DNA from: Branchiostoma floridae
Taxonomy: Eukaryota > Chordata > Leptocardii > Amphioxiformes > Branchiostomatidae
Direction of reading: 5' to 3'
DNA: 64,000 nt
NCBI RefSeq assembly: GCF_000003815.2
Contig: NC_049979.1
Span: 4,068,248-4,132,247 of the forward strand
Shown in pieces: positions 24,936 to 36,362 of this stretch (its first letter is position 1; the number at the start of each line of letters is the position of its first letter). Made by a program: the position numbers and the translations under genes. Under the pieces are notes generated by a model. That model ran no database searches. It was given only the letters and a program-made list of their open reading frames with translations, and was not told the DNA's origin.

Positions 24936-27900
24936 CTGAAACAAAAAGAACAGTCAGAGATGGCAGACATCGCCCCCTCACAACATTGTGTACAATCAAA
25001 TTAGAAATAGAATTAAACTCTTTTGCAAAAAAGGAAAGTGATCTTGATCCAGTTTTTAGCTCTCTGAAGAGCTAGTCCTCCACTGATTGTGCCAGACACG
25101 ACTGATTGTGACAGAGAGGACAGACGCTATTGTCATTGTTGGCTTGGCAAAATCTCTTATATGTTAATTTCTGGTAGATTTTTAAGCAATTAAGTACATA
25201 TTTCTCAGATATGTTGATGACAACTAGACATCCAGGTAAACATTTCATGATATACAAAATAAATGAAGAAACTTAAAGATCATTTGATGACTTTATCCAT
25301 TTTATTTATTTGCTTCATCTACACAGACAGTCAGGCAAGCATATAATATAATTGCCGTCCCTGTTTGCTAATGTCACTTCCCAGTTTTCTTCCCTCCCTT
25401 GGACGGAAGTAACATTTGGACTTGGAGGGATCAAAATTCATTTGCGCAATTTTTGACGTCACATCTTTTAGCAATGAACTTGAGCTTGCTAAGGTCGGCA
25501 AGATATAAATAGGTTCCGGCCCTCCCGCAGGTCGGATCGATCCTACCCGCGGTTGGGCCGTACCTCGGGCAATACAGAATAGCCTGAATTATATTCTATA
25601 TCTATGCACCTAGTATTTCCAGTCCTGAATAGGGATGATGTATATATGGAGAATAGAAGAAGCACCTATGGCTGGGTAGTATCAACAACACAGTCTAGTT
25701 TACACACAAGAGGAAGTACACCCCCACCCCCTGCCAAATAACTGCTCTGAAGTACGAAAGCAGAGCTGCAAGTTCCAACAGCCACTTCCAACTGTCGTGT
25801 TATCATCAGGACAGACACAGAACATGGTCTAAAGTCTGTCAACTTCCCAGGATTCCCTGTCTCCTTAATGTGAGAAGAAACAGACTTTTCTGAAAGTTCA
25901 ACGCAATATTTGTGTTGTTTTGGATGTCAGAAACATTTCTTTAACAATTGTAGACATCTGTTCTTGAATACTACCGATATTTTACAAAAACTGCTTTAAT
26001 CCCTGTGAAATTTACATATCAACTAAATCAGTTCATGGAAGGATGGATGATATTTGATACGTCTATTATGCGTAGAAGATGTGGTCTTTTTCATTTTCGT
26101 AACCACAAACTGAAATGTAGAACTTACTTAGTTATCACTGGCACATAAATAATGCAATGCCTTAAGCCATAACATCTATTTTCACAAAGCTAAAATTTGG
26201 TTAATCAAACTAATGACAAACTAAATCAGTTGGTGCTATGTTCCAAATTATCATTGCACATATTTTGTCCTTTATATAATCCCAATAAAAGCACATCCCA
26301 TTATGACCCATTTGATAATTGACTCCAAAGCCATAAAGGCTGTCTTTTAAAGCATTGTCACTAATCCCTGGTTATCACTGAATTGCACCATAAACAGACT
26401 TTCAATGGTGGGGAGGGGTATTGAAAGAGCCCTGATGTGTTAGGCCTGTTTTCCGCCAGACAGCAATCGCTTAGCAACCATATCGTCAGTATTCTCCAAG
26501 CAGAGGTTGGGTCGGGGGATAGTAGTGGTCGGGATTTTTTACCGTTCCCTCCAAAATCCTGGCCACTACCATCTCCCAACACAGCCTCTGCTTGGAGAAT
26601 ACACAATCCTTAATGTGATCAAAATTTTACTTGTGCGAACGTTGATTCCATTATTACTGTCCAGAATATGATGCAAGATATACCAGTATGATTTAAAAGA
26701 CAACACACAAATGTAAAAGTTATCTATGAAATTTGTTCAGCATTCTGCCAAATCTTTACTTAGCAGTTGATTGGCACTATCAGCTTCTTGTGGAAAGAGG
26801 GTCTGCGCTTTAGGACTATACTATAGGACCTCTGTTAATAGAAAACCAAGAGCATTCTACGTAACAATTGCCTACGTAACTAGCCTCTTTTAATCACACT
26901 TCTATACGTTCTGCCCTACATTGCCAGCGCCGATTTAGCTTTTTTCATTTGCATTATTTACTGTTTACACAGACTACCAATCGCCCAGTGATTCTAAAAA
27001 AGATATGTTATGATTTAAATTATGATTACGTAACAACTGTAAAATGCTTTTTGACCACAAAAGCCAGCCCCGCATGTAATATATCAAGGCCCTGAGTCTG
27101 ACTTCATTAGCAGATTTCCAGAGCACATCCACAGCTGATGATCCCCACGAATTATTTGCTAATTTGCCAAAGAGTCTGCCTCTGCATAAATCATTAATAT
27201 TCAGGACACAGATGCACTGGGAAATTAGCAGAAGGGCAGTAATACACATAATGTAATTAACCAATTTCTTAATTTCTTATAATAATGGATTATACTAAGC
27301 ATCCATTACAAGTAAATGCACTCTTGGAACAGCATAACTCCGTCGTAAACGGCCGGAGAAGATCATTGTTGCAGCGTGTTAAAGAAATACTTGATTATAG
27401 TGGATATTCTTATCTCTGGTACTCTGATAACTCACTCTATGACCCTGTATATGTATGTAATATGATAAGGAACAGAATTACCAATATGTATATCCAGACG
27501 TCTCTACATAACATAAGTATAGATACCGGTAAGCTGAGATTCTACAAAACTTGTAAATCTGTATACGCTAGAGAGAAATACTTAGAACTAGTTGATTTCG
27601 AGCTGCGCTCCGCAATAAGCAAAGTCAGAATTAGCGCTCATCCTCTAGAAGTGGAAAGAGGGAGATACAAGAGATTACCAGTGTGTGAAAGGATTTGTAA
27701 ATATTGTACATCTAAAGCAGTGGGAGACGAAACACATTTCATTTCCAAATGTTCATTCAACGAAACCGAAAGAATCAACCTGTTTAGAGAAGTCACAAAG
27801 ACTTATCCCAACTTCCCCACATTGACAGACAAACAGAAGGCCACTTTTCTCTTGAAATCGCAGAACCCACAAATTTTAGAAAATGTGGGGCTTTTCGTCT

Positions 27901-30900
27901 CCCTCTGCTTCCAAAAAAGAAGTCAAACCCAACCTGCTTAGAAATAGCCAACACTAGTATTAGATTAGAACATTGTTTATGACTGTCCATTGTCACTATG
28001 TGTATACTATGTACTTGCAATTAGCCCTCGGGCACGAACTTGCAAATAAACTTCTTCAATTAACCAATGCAGACAATTTTTTATCTCTCATCAGATAGTC
28101 CTCTATTTTCAGACCAATCATCAGAATGTAATAAAAAACAGGCAGCTTCATGCATACAAATATGCACTATGAATGGACTGAAATCTGAAATCTGGGTCAT
28201 CTGTGGGAGAAACAAAGAAAGAGCCCAACGAAGAAACTCTGCAAAGGTTGCACCGTTTTCCTCTTTTTCTTTTACCCCACATGATGAAGAAATCTGAACT
28301 TGGAGTCGGTTCAACATTTCTTACAATTTGACAGCAAGCCTAAAAAATTGTTTCTTTGGTAAAATTTGCTATCTATAAGATTCATTCATAAAATATCAGT
28401 TATAATCCCTTCATAAATGTTCATTTACATATTGTGAGTTGACATCCTGATATTGCACCTTGATGGTCATTAGAAAACTGTTTATATTTATTTACTTATA
28501 TTCATTTTCTTAGTAAACTGTTTGTACAGACCTTGAACAAAAAACAATCAGTTATAATTTATTCAGAGATTTGCATTTGATATCCTGAAAAGGAACAACA
28601 GACTTTCACTTTCATTCGCAAATTTCAGAGTTCATATCCTGTTGTCTACATTTGTTAAGTGTTTGTGCCAAGCTTGAACTTAAAAATATTTGCATGCCTT
28701 AAATTTTTATTTGAAATCCTGGTATTATGGTGAAAAGGAATAACAGACTTTTACTTTTCATTCATAAATGTTCATTCATAAATTTTGAGTTGATGCCCTG
28801 CTGCCTACATTTGTAAATTGTTTGTGCTGAGCTGGAAGTGAAAACCAGAGTGTGCTGAGGCTGGCTGGGTGTGAGCAGCAGGGCTGGGTGGGATACTAAT
28901 GGAAGTCAGCTGTAAATCTGGTCTGTTTAAACTGTTTGTAGCAGGATCAAAGTAACAAGGCTGTGTAAGGCGGCAGAGTACAGTATTTATCCGCGACCCC
29001 CGGAGTCAATGACGTGGGGGTAAAAAAGTAGTGCGGCCAAAATCTGGAAGCGCCTGTAAACACTGTAATGTGAAATACAGCGGGGGATGAGCTTTGCTAT
29101 ATGGTAGTATAAGGAGTCGACTTTCAGGTGGTATGTGTAAGTTTATGATGTTTGTTCATTTGGTGTATAAATGCGCGTGACCTTTACAGCTGCCTGCCTC
29201 GGTGAGTCGGCTGCAGTTCCGGATGTCCCCGCATGACCCCATTTCAAAGATTGCGTGAAATTTTTAAAAAACGACAACTTTTTTTGCTTTTCAGTTATTT
29301 TGTAGGTTATATCCTCGACTTCAACATATTAGTTTGTCGCGCTTCAGAAGTGCACCCTGGTATGATTTTATCCGCGTCGATGTCAGTCACCTTGTAGTCC
29401 TTAACTATAGGAATCCCCATAGGCCGAAAACTGTACTCTGCTACCTTGAACCACCGCGGGTATTGGCCAGGAATTCCCAACGACCTTATACTCGGGCAAA
29501 ATCTCATAGTATGTTGACTATTGACGTTAGCTGACTTGAAATAAACCATTTCTTCCATCGTCAAAACTGCCGTTGCCATGGCAACCGTTGCTATAAGCGC
29601 CGCCTATGCTTAACTATGGGACTTAGCGTGGAATTGCCATTGGCCAGGATCCCGTCTCCCCCCCCCCCCCTTTTCTGTCGCAAATGACGTTACTGATAAC
29701 CCCAAATGGCTCAGAACGTTAGAATATGCACAGAGGACGTCATTTTAGAGCAGAAAACCAACCGGAATCATAAATTTGTGCAGCTAACGGGACCACTGAC
29801 AGACCCCTCAGATAAGCCTTGTACGGAGCCTACCCCTATGCAGGGTGCAGAAGTACAAAGTTGGCGATATCTCAGCAACCGCTTGTATGTCTGGGCAAAA
29901 ATTTGGTACAGTTCTATCACTTGACTAGTTTTATTGTATGAATGAAAAGAAATCCAAGTTCAAGTTCGCTTAAGGCGGCAGAGTACAGTATTTATCCGCG
30001 ACCCCCGGAGTCAATGACGTGGGGGTAAAAAAGTAGTGCGGCCAAAATCTGGAAGCGCCTGTAAACACTGTAATGTGAAATACAGCGGGGGATGAGCTTT
30101 GCTATATGGTAGTATAAGGAGTCGACTTTCAGGTGGTATGTGTAAGTTTATGATGTTTGTTCATTTGGTGTATAAATGCGCGTGACCTTTACAGCTGCCT
30201 GCCTCGGTGAGTCGGCTGCAGTTCCGGATGTCCCCGCATGACCCCATTTCAAAGATTGCGTGAAATTTTTAAAAAACGACAACTTTTTTTGCTTTTCAGT
30301 TATTTTGTAGGTTATATCCTCGACTTCAACATATTAGTTTGTCGCGCTTCAGAAGTGCACCCTGGTATGATTTTATCCGCGTCGATGTCAGTCACCTTGT
30401 AGTCCTTAACTATAGGAATCCCCATAGGCCGAAAACTGTACTCTGCTACCTTGAACCACCGCGGGTATTGGCCAGGAATTCCCAACGACCTTATACTCGG
30501 GCAAAATCTCATAGTATGTTGACTATTGACGTTAGCTGACTTGAAATAAACCATTTCTTCCATCGTCAAAACTGCCGTTGCCATGGCAACCGTTGCTATA
30601 AGCGCCGCCTATGCTTAACTATGGGACTTAGCGTGGAATTGCCATTGGCCAGGATCCCGTCTCCCCCCCCCCCCCTTTTCTGTCGCAAATGACGTTACTG
30701 ATAACCCCAAATGGCTCAGAACGTTAGAATATGCACAGAGGACGTCATTTTAGAGCAGAAAACCAACCGGAATCATAAATTTGTGCAGCTAACGGGACCA
30801 CTGACAGACCCCTCAGATAAGCCTTGTACGGAGCCTACCCCTATGCAGGGTGCAGAAGTACAAAGTTGGCGATATCTCAGCAACCGCTTGTATGTCTGGG

Positions 30901-33900
30901 CAAAAATTTGGTACAGTTCTATCACTTGACTAGTTTTATTGTATGAATGAAAAGAAATCCAAGTTCAAGTTCGCTTAAGGCGGCAGAGTACAGTATTTAT
31001 CCGCGACCCCCGGAGTCAATGACGTGGGGGTAAAAAAGTAGTGCGGCCAAAATCTGGAAGCGCCTGTAAACACTGTAATGTGAAATACAGCGGGGGATGA
31101 GCTTTGCTATATGNNNNNNNNNNNNNNNNNNNNNNNNNNNNNNNNNNNNNNNNNNNNNNNNNNNNNNNNNNNNNNNNNNNNNNNNNNNNNNNNNNNNNNN
31201 NNNNNNNNNNNNNNNNNNNNNNNNNNNNNNNNNNNNNNNNNNNNNNNNNNNNNNNNNNNNNNNNNNNNNNNNNNNNNNNNNNNNNNNNNNNNNNNNNNNN
31301 NNNNNNNNNNNNNNNNNNNNNNNNNNNNNNNNNACTTATTAGTTTGTCGCGCTTCAGAAGTGCACCCTGGTATGATTTATCCGCGTCGATGTCAGTCACC
31401 TTGTAGTCCTTAACTATAGGAATCCCCATAGGCCGAAAACTGTACTCTGCTACCTTGAACCACGGCGGGTATTGGCCAGGAATTCCCAACGACCTTATAC
31501 TCGGGCAAAATCTCATAGTATGTTGACTATTGACGTTAGCTGACTTGAAATAAACCATTTCTTCCATCGTAAAAACTGCCGTTACCATGGCAACCGTCGC
31601 TATAAGCGCCGCCTATGCTTAACTATGGGACTTAGCGTGGAATTGCCATTGGCCAGGATCCCGTCTCCCCCCCCCCTTTTCTGTCGCAAATGACGTTACT
31701 GATAACCCCAAATGGCCCAGAACGTTAGAATATGCACAGAGGACGTCATTTTAGAGCAGAAAACCAACCGGAATCATAAATTTGTGCAGCTAACGGGACC
31801 ACTGACAGACCCCTCAGATAAGCCTTGTACGGAGCCTACCCCTATGCAGGGTGCAGAAGTACAAAGTTGGCGATATCTCAGCAACCGCTTGTATGTCTGG
31901 GCAAAAATTTGGTACAGTTCTATCACTTGACTAGTTTTATTGTATGAATGAAAAGAAATCCAAGTTCAAGTTCGCTTAAGGCGGCAGAGTACAGTATTTA
32001 TCCGCGACCCCCGGAGTCAATGACGTGGGGGTAAAAAAGTAGTGCGGCCAAAATCTGGAAGCGCCTGTAAACACTGTAATGTGAAATACAGCGGGGGATG
32101 AGCTTTGCTATATGGTAGTATAAAGAGTCGACTTTCAGGTGGTATGTGTAAGTTTATGATGTTTGTTCATTTGGTGTATAAATGCGCGTGACCTTTACAG
32201 CTGCCTGCCTCGGTGAGTCGGCTGCAGTTCCGGATGTCCCCGCATGACCCCATTTCAAAGATTGCGTGAAATTTTTAAAAAACGACAACTTTTTTTGCTT
32301 TTCAGTTATTTTGTAGGTTATATCCTCGACTTCAACATATTAGTTTGTCGCGCTTCAGAAGTGCACCCTGGTATGATTTTATCCGCGTCGATGTCAGTCA
32401 CCTTGTAGTCCTTAACTATAGGAATCCCCATAGGCCGAAAACTGTACTCTGCTACCGTGTAAGACAAGCTGAGCTGATGGGGTGGGAGGGGGGCAGGGGA
32501 AATAAACTGGGGCTGCCCCACTTTACTGTACATCTCCAAATGTTTGCAGCAGTTTTATGTTCCACATTGTTTCACTGCAACCTGCACCGGCAAATATTTG
32601 TTTTGTAATCCTCCTGTACTACAGGATTGTGTTATTTGCAAACTTCAGACACTGTGAAAGCATTCTGATCTCTCGCACCACGACATAAAACCACTGTAAA
32701 AATTTATGCATTTATGGTATATCTGGCAAGCTGGAGCTATCATCAATCTGTCAGTGGCAGTGTCACTCTGGGGACAAACACTGGGCTGTCTGCCCATCCT
32801 GGGAGGGGCATTATTCACTGCGCTGTCTTACAAGTCTTTATTTACTGTTTGTTTGTGCCTTTATTTTGACTCCTTTGACTACTTTTACTGTGCTGTCTTA
32901 TTACTCATAATGATCCTGGGAGGCTTTTTATTTACTGTGCTGCCTTACAAGTCTTTATTTACTGTACTGTCTTATAACTCATACATAGTGGTCCTGTGCG
33001 GGTTTTTATCTACTGTGCTGTCATATAACTCATAATGATCCTGGGAGGCGCTTAATTCACTGTGCTGTCTTACAAGTCTTTATTTACTGTGCTGTCTTAT
33101 AACTCATAGTGATCCTGGGGTCTTTAGTCCCTGTGCTGTCTTAAAACTCATCTCATGACCATTTCCAAAATTGAAAATCATATCCAGCCGCTTTTTGGAC
33201 TCATAGTCGTCCTGGGAGGGTTTTTATCTACTGTGCTGTCATATAACTCATAATGATCCTGGGGGGGTCTTCATCCACTGTGCTGTCTTACAAGTCTTTT
33301 TTCACTGTGCTGTCTTATAACTCATAGTGATCCTGGGAGGGTCTTTAGTCCCTGTGCTGTCTTACAACTCAACTCATGACTATTTCCAAAATGAAAATCA
33401 TATCCACTAATCCAGCTGCTTTTTGGTGTAACTCATAGTGGTCCTGGGAGGGTCTTTAGTCACTGTGGCATCTTATATTTTGTAATTCTAGTGTTGTCCC
33501 ACATCTATGCACACTGGGACACTGACGGTTCCAACTTCACAGCACTGTTTTCCTTAAATTATATCGTTACCACTGTCAGCTACATGTTGTAGTGAGAGTG
33601 GGACTGCTCTTCACTTGAGTTTAGCTTTGTCCTGCAAATACATTTGCAATACCTTACGTTTCATCAGGAGGAGATGTACTGTTTTTGCTCACTACTCTTT
33701 AATCTCTCATTTGGTGAGAGTATGATCATTCCTAAGTTTGGTTTACCCCAGCTGTAGCTCCTTTTGCATGAGTGGGAAATGTTTTTGCTAACAATTCTTT
33801 AATATTTGACTAAGTAAACACTTTCAGCTGGTGATAGTAGGATCACTGCTGTGCTTGTTCCTGCCTTGCTGCCCACTGCATGGTGGAGCGGTTCCTGATT

Positions 33901-36362
33901 CCTGACACCAGGTCCAGCCTAGGTAAATCCCCCAAAGCGGGGTCACCTGTTTCCTAAGCAAAGCAACCTGAGAACCAGAGATTTAGGCCAACAAGATTGA
34001 GCAAAAGTCAACCCAAACCACAATAGGCAGTCTCACGGCATGAAAGGCTCTTCAAACCAGACAGTCCCCCGTGTTTGCTCAGAAGACAGAAACATAGTCC
34101 TCTCTTATGTAAAGCTTTTACAGGGTCTTCCCTCTCACACAGAAGAGGGGCCATGTTTACATTGCCATTGTCAGCAACGACCAATTTAGAACACAAGAAA
34201 ACAAGAAAAGAAATGACAGTAAATACTCCACTGACAAACGTTGCGCCCGTGGGCATTGAAATGTGTTAAAGACCAATTCACAGCACAAGGAAAAAAAGAA
34301 AGAAATGACACTAAATACTCCAATTGCCAGCCAAATGACAAAGAGATTGTGGGCATTCAAATGTGTCCAATTGATTGAAGGCTTTTATACAACTTTGTTT
34401 CACTAAACATCCTGCTTTCTGCAATTTGATACTGTCAGTACGAGAATGGAGCCTCTTCTGTAGATTATAGCCGACATCCCCGGATTGGAAGTAGCCAGTG
34501 CACCCACAAAAGAAGGTATATCCCAGCAACAAAGCCAGACCAGCTCAAAGGATGGAGGACATTCTATTTAGTATTTCATTCAGGGCCTGACCTCAATCTT
34601 TCAGCAGAGGTCAGTCTCAGCGCTGCCCCTATCTGATGTACCCACCATCACGAGACTCACTGTGTGAGTGTAACACCCTGTGATTTGCATGGGTATGAAA
34701 GGACGACTGTTGGTAGCAATAGAGGGCAATATTACTTCCTACCCTGCCTCCACTCGCCTAGAACTTAGTAGAAGCCAGACGATTTCGAAGTCTTACACAG
34801 GCTAGCTCCTGGGCTCCAGGGCCTACACAGGCCAGCTCCTCGGCTCCTGGACCAACGCCTTTCCAAGAAATTTTACCACAGCCCCCGAGCTAGCTGGGTC
34901 TAACTCAGAGAGGCTGTTTTAAACTTTACTTGGAATCATGTTAGCTCTAGAGCCAAAAAGCTGTCTGGTATCCAGGGTAGCTCTTGTGCAGGCCCTGGAA
35001 ACGGTCTGGTATACAGGCTAGGATACCAGGATACCTGTGTAGGCCCCGGAAATGGTCTGGTATCCAGGCTAGGATAACTGTGTAAGCCCCGGAAACGGTC
35101 TGGTATCCAGGCTAGGATACCAGGATACCTGTGTAGGCCCTGGAAACAGTCTGGTATCCAGGCTAGGATACCTGTGTAGGCTCCAGAAACGGTCTGGTAT
35201 CCAGGCTAGGATACCTGTGTAGGCTCCAGAAACGGTCTGGTATCCAGGCTAGGATACCAGGATACCCGTGTAGGCCCCGGAAACGGTCTGGTATCCAGGC
35301 TAGGATACCAGGATACCTTTGTAGGTCCTGGAAATAGTCTGCAGGACCTGGCCGCTGACAGTTCTGTAGCAGACACTGACATTCACCGCAGCGGGGAGGC
35401 CGCCAATGAGGGTGACCTGAGCCTGCAAGGTCAGGACCTTTCCAACTAAACACAGGGACTTCCCTGACTGGAGCAGCAGTTTGGGATGGTGGTGCTGAAT
35501 ACATGTCTGATACACCAGACTGTACAGCTTTGTCACTCAACCAGAGAACATCACTATCAATTATAGGTTACCAGCGTTTGTGAAGGGCACCACCAGCTAT
35601 GAAGACAGCCGTCTGACAGGAGGTTTTGCTACATATGTGCGATCTACTGCAGATCTACTGTAAATCAAAACAACAAACCTTTATGTTACTTTCTTTACAA
35701 TATAGCTTAAAAGATAATTTGTGTTGACCGAAGTCATTCAGAAGGAAAGTTGTACTGTAATTGCCAGTACATTTTGGTTAACAAAATTAAGTCAAATTTT
35801 AGTGTGTGTGTTAGAAACTACAGTTCAACTTTCGTTCTATCATTTAGCACTTTTGTGTTTGTGGTCATCCACCAGGACATAATATTGACAAGCACCCTTA
35901 CTGGGCCTTTGGCAATTAAACTTGCCTGGTGTCTGACACAAATAAAGTAAAACTGAAACTTACGTAATATAAAATGGATCAACCAACTGGATAAGTTCTC
36001 TAAAGGTTGTTTGATTTATCATACCATCATGTAATGTTCTACCTGGATGTATAACCTTATTCGATGTAAAACTGAAACTGAAAGCACTTGGATTTTTCAG
36101 CTACCGCCTACACGGTTCTGAAAGTCTGTGCCAAGCATTGATTGGTCAATAATGGGATTGATTTACGCGCAATCAGCACTTACCACCAGCTCGTTGAACT
36201 TGGCATTGAGCTCCTCGGGTGGCGGCATGGGCGGGATGGCCATCTCCACGGGGTGGAGCGCGATCCCGTTGTCCAGCGCGTACGTGATCTCTGGCGCCTC
36301 ATCATTACGCCCCAGGCAGCTGCAGCAGCCCCCTCGCTTCTTACGCGGCATGGCTTCGTCTC
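24846..36362 (-). CDS. DAAM: DAAM formin, 5' part of gene (coding exons 1-2 visible; gene continues to the left)
   Basis: Dishevelled-associated activator of morphogenesis is a diaphanous-type formin that links Wnt/PCP signalling and Rho to actin nucleation. Only the extreme N-terminus is visible. Exon 1 gives 56 residues ([10 protein letters not shown]..., [26 protein letters not shown]) and exon 2 gives 30 residues ([21 protein letters not shown]). Joined in phase 0, they align with human DAAM1/2 (PEITYRL; MPPVEELDVMFSELVDELDLTDK; AEKKWQIYCSKK). The FH3/GBD, FH1 and FH2 domains would lie to the left. I did not recognise the next exon in 1-24845, so intron 2 may exceed 24.8 kb. Intron 1 is 11.2 kb. 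Confidence 0.9.
26489..26602. mobile_element. Foldback MITE with related GTATTCTCCAAGCAGAGG ends
   Basis: A near-complete palindrome of 114 bp: GTATTCTCCAAGCAGAGG at left and its complement at right. It shares the TCTCCAAGCAGA terminal core with the previous family but has a different interior. Confidence 0.7.
27271..28062 (+). mobile_element. 5'-truncated LINE, 3' end of the reverse-transcriptase ORF
   Basis: Contains the C-terminal part of a non-LTR retrotransposon ORF2 (27285-27941), a short 3' UTR and an AATAAA at 28045-28050 just before the apparent end. The frame is closed upstream by TAA at 27270-27272, so the RT catalytic region is missing. Confidence 0.7.
27285..27941 (+). pseudogene. 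LINE ORF2 C-terminal fragment (218 codons)
   Basis: The open frame carries the hallmark block [14 protein letters not shown] (115-128) followed by a zinc-knuckle-like cysteine/histidine set (C134, C138, C141, H151, C156; DETHFISKC). This block is common at the end of invertebrate non-LTR RT ORFs. The reverse transcriptase YxDD and endonuclease regions are absent, so it is a dead fragment despite its length. Same strand as KIF6, inside DAAM intron 1 in antisense. Confidence 0.75.
29391..29579 (-). other. Exon-like 63-codon ORF in array unit 1 with X-box at its ATG
   Basis: Starts [20 protein letters not shown], continues [17 protein letters not shown] and ends KDYK at a GTGACT donor (phase 0). 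Product not recognised. The exact palindrome GTTGCCATGGCAAC (29572-29585) spans the start codon. Copies: 30396-30584 (identical) and 31400-31588 (three amino-acid changes, length kept). Could be a first exon of an unknown gene or an alternative DAAM start; could also be chance. Confidence 0.3.
29572..29585. promoter_or_regulatory. RFX X-box palindrome (unit 1)
   Basis: GTTGCCATGGCAAC, a perfect match to the X-box bound by RFX factors, which control ciliary genes. Repeated at 30577-30590, and as GTTACCATGGCAAC at 31581-31594. Confidence 0.6.
30577..30590. promoter_or_regulatory. RFX X-box palindrome (unit 2)
   Basis: Identical GTTGCCATGGCAAC at the same unit offset as in unit 1. Confidence 0.6.
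31114..31333. other. Assembly gap (220 N)
   Basis: Run of N inside unit 3 of the 1005-bp array. The sequence resumes at exactly the unit offset expected from unit 1 (364 for AGTTTGTCGC), so the gap size fits a normal unit. The copy number may nevertheless be wrong. Confidence 0.99.
31581..31594. promoter_or_regulatory. RFX X-box (unit 3 variant)
   Basis: GTTACCATGGCAAC. The one substitution keeps the GTNRCC..RGYAAC consensus. Confidence 0.55.
32780..33460. repeat. Minisatellite, GTGCTGTCTTATAACTCAT
   Basis: Irregular 45-70 bp units of GTGCTGTCTTATAACTCATA and GTGATCCTGGGAGGGTCTTT. Two copies of CATTTCCAAAATTGAAAATC-type MITE debris are embedded (33163, 33384). Confidence 0.85.
34960..35340 (-). 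repeat. ~60-bp tandem repeat, GGTATCCAGGCTAGGATACC
   Basis: About six copies. On the minus strand each reads ACCAGACCGTTTCCGGGGCC then TACACAGGTATCCTGG. This resembles the end of the exon-like ORF at 35313-35536 (ACTATTTCCAGGACCTACAAAG|GTATCC), i.e. donor-side junction copies. Confidence 0.85.
35313..35536 (-). other. Unidentified exon-like ORF in DAAM intron 1
   Basis: Open frame reading [20 protein letters not shown], then [15 protein letters not shown] and [17 protein letters not shown], ending ...TYK|GTATCC. Composition is protein-like, with alternating hydrophobic beta-type strands. Possible acceptors are TTGAG|TGACAAAG or GTACAG|TCTGG. I do not recognise the protein. The ~60-bp junction-like repeats directly follow, which in KIF6 mark real exon edges. 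Confidence 0.3.
36184..36362 (-). CDS. DAAM: DAAM first coding exon
   Basis: The acceptor TTTGTACAG precedes 36362. Eleven UTR nucleotides follow, then ATG at 36351-36349 and 56 codons to 36184, ending in phase 0 at GTAAGT. The basic/cysteine-rich start ([13 protein letters not shown]) and PEITYALDN match DAAM proteins. Confidence 0.92.

Larger units (their letters stand above)
28967..32456. repeat. 1005-bp tandem array, about 3.5 copies
   Basis: Units start at 28967, 29972, 30977 and 31978 (AAGGCGGCAGAGTACAG...). Units 1 and 2 look identical at every point compared. Unit 3 contains the assembly gap and has several substitutions, a 1-bp deletion and a shorter C run. Unit 4 is cut at 32456. 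Units are CpG-rich in an AT-rich neighbourhood and each has a poly-C run, several TGACGT sites and an RFX X-box. The first unit begins directly against intron sequence. Confidence 0.95.
24936..36183 (-). other. DAAM intron 1 (11.2 kb), repeat-filled
   Basis: Phase-0 intron between coding exons 1 and 2. It holds a foldback element (26489-26602), a LINE 3' fragment (27271-28062), AT-rich sequence with loosely repeated TTCATTCATAAAT motifs (28.3-28.8 kb), the 1005-bp array (28967-32456), a minisatellite (32780-33460) and an exon-like ORF with junction repeats (34960-35536). 25.0-26.4 kb and 33.5-34.9 kb show nothing recognisable. Confidence 0.8.

Noticed and set aside
27285-27941. Host gene encoding a 218-residue protein
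   Set aside because: The [14 protein letters not shown] plus Cys/His block and poly(A) signal identify a truncated LINE ORF.
29706-29924. Plus-strand 72-codon frame repeated in each 1005-bp unit
   Set aside because: Conserved only because the units are near identical; its end (GATATCTCAGCAACCGC) looks like generic repeat sequence and there is no splice or protein support.
31016-31588. 190-codon frame through the N gap
   Set aside because: Open only because N codons are counted as sense.
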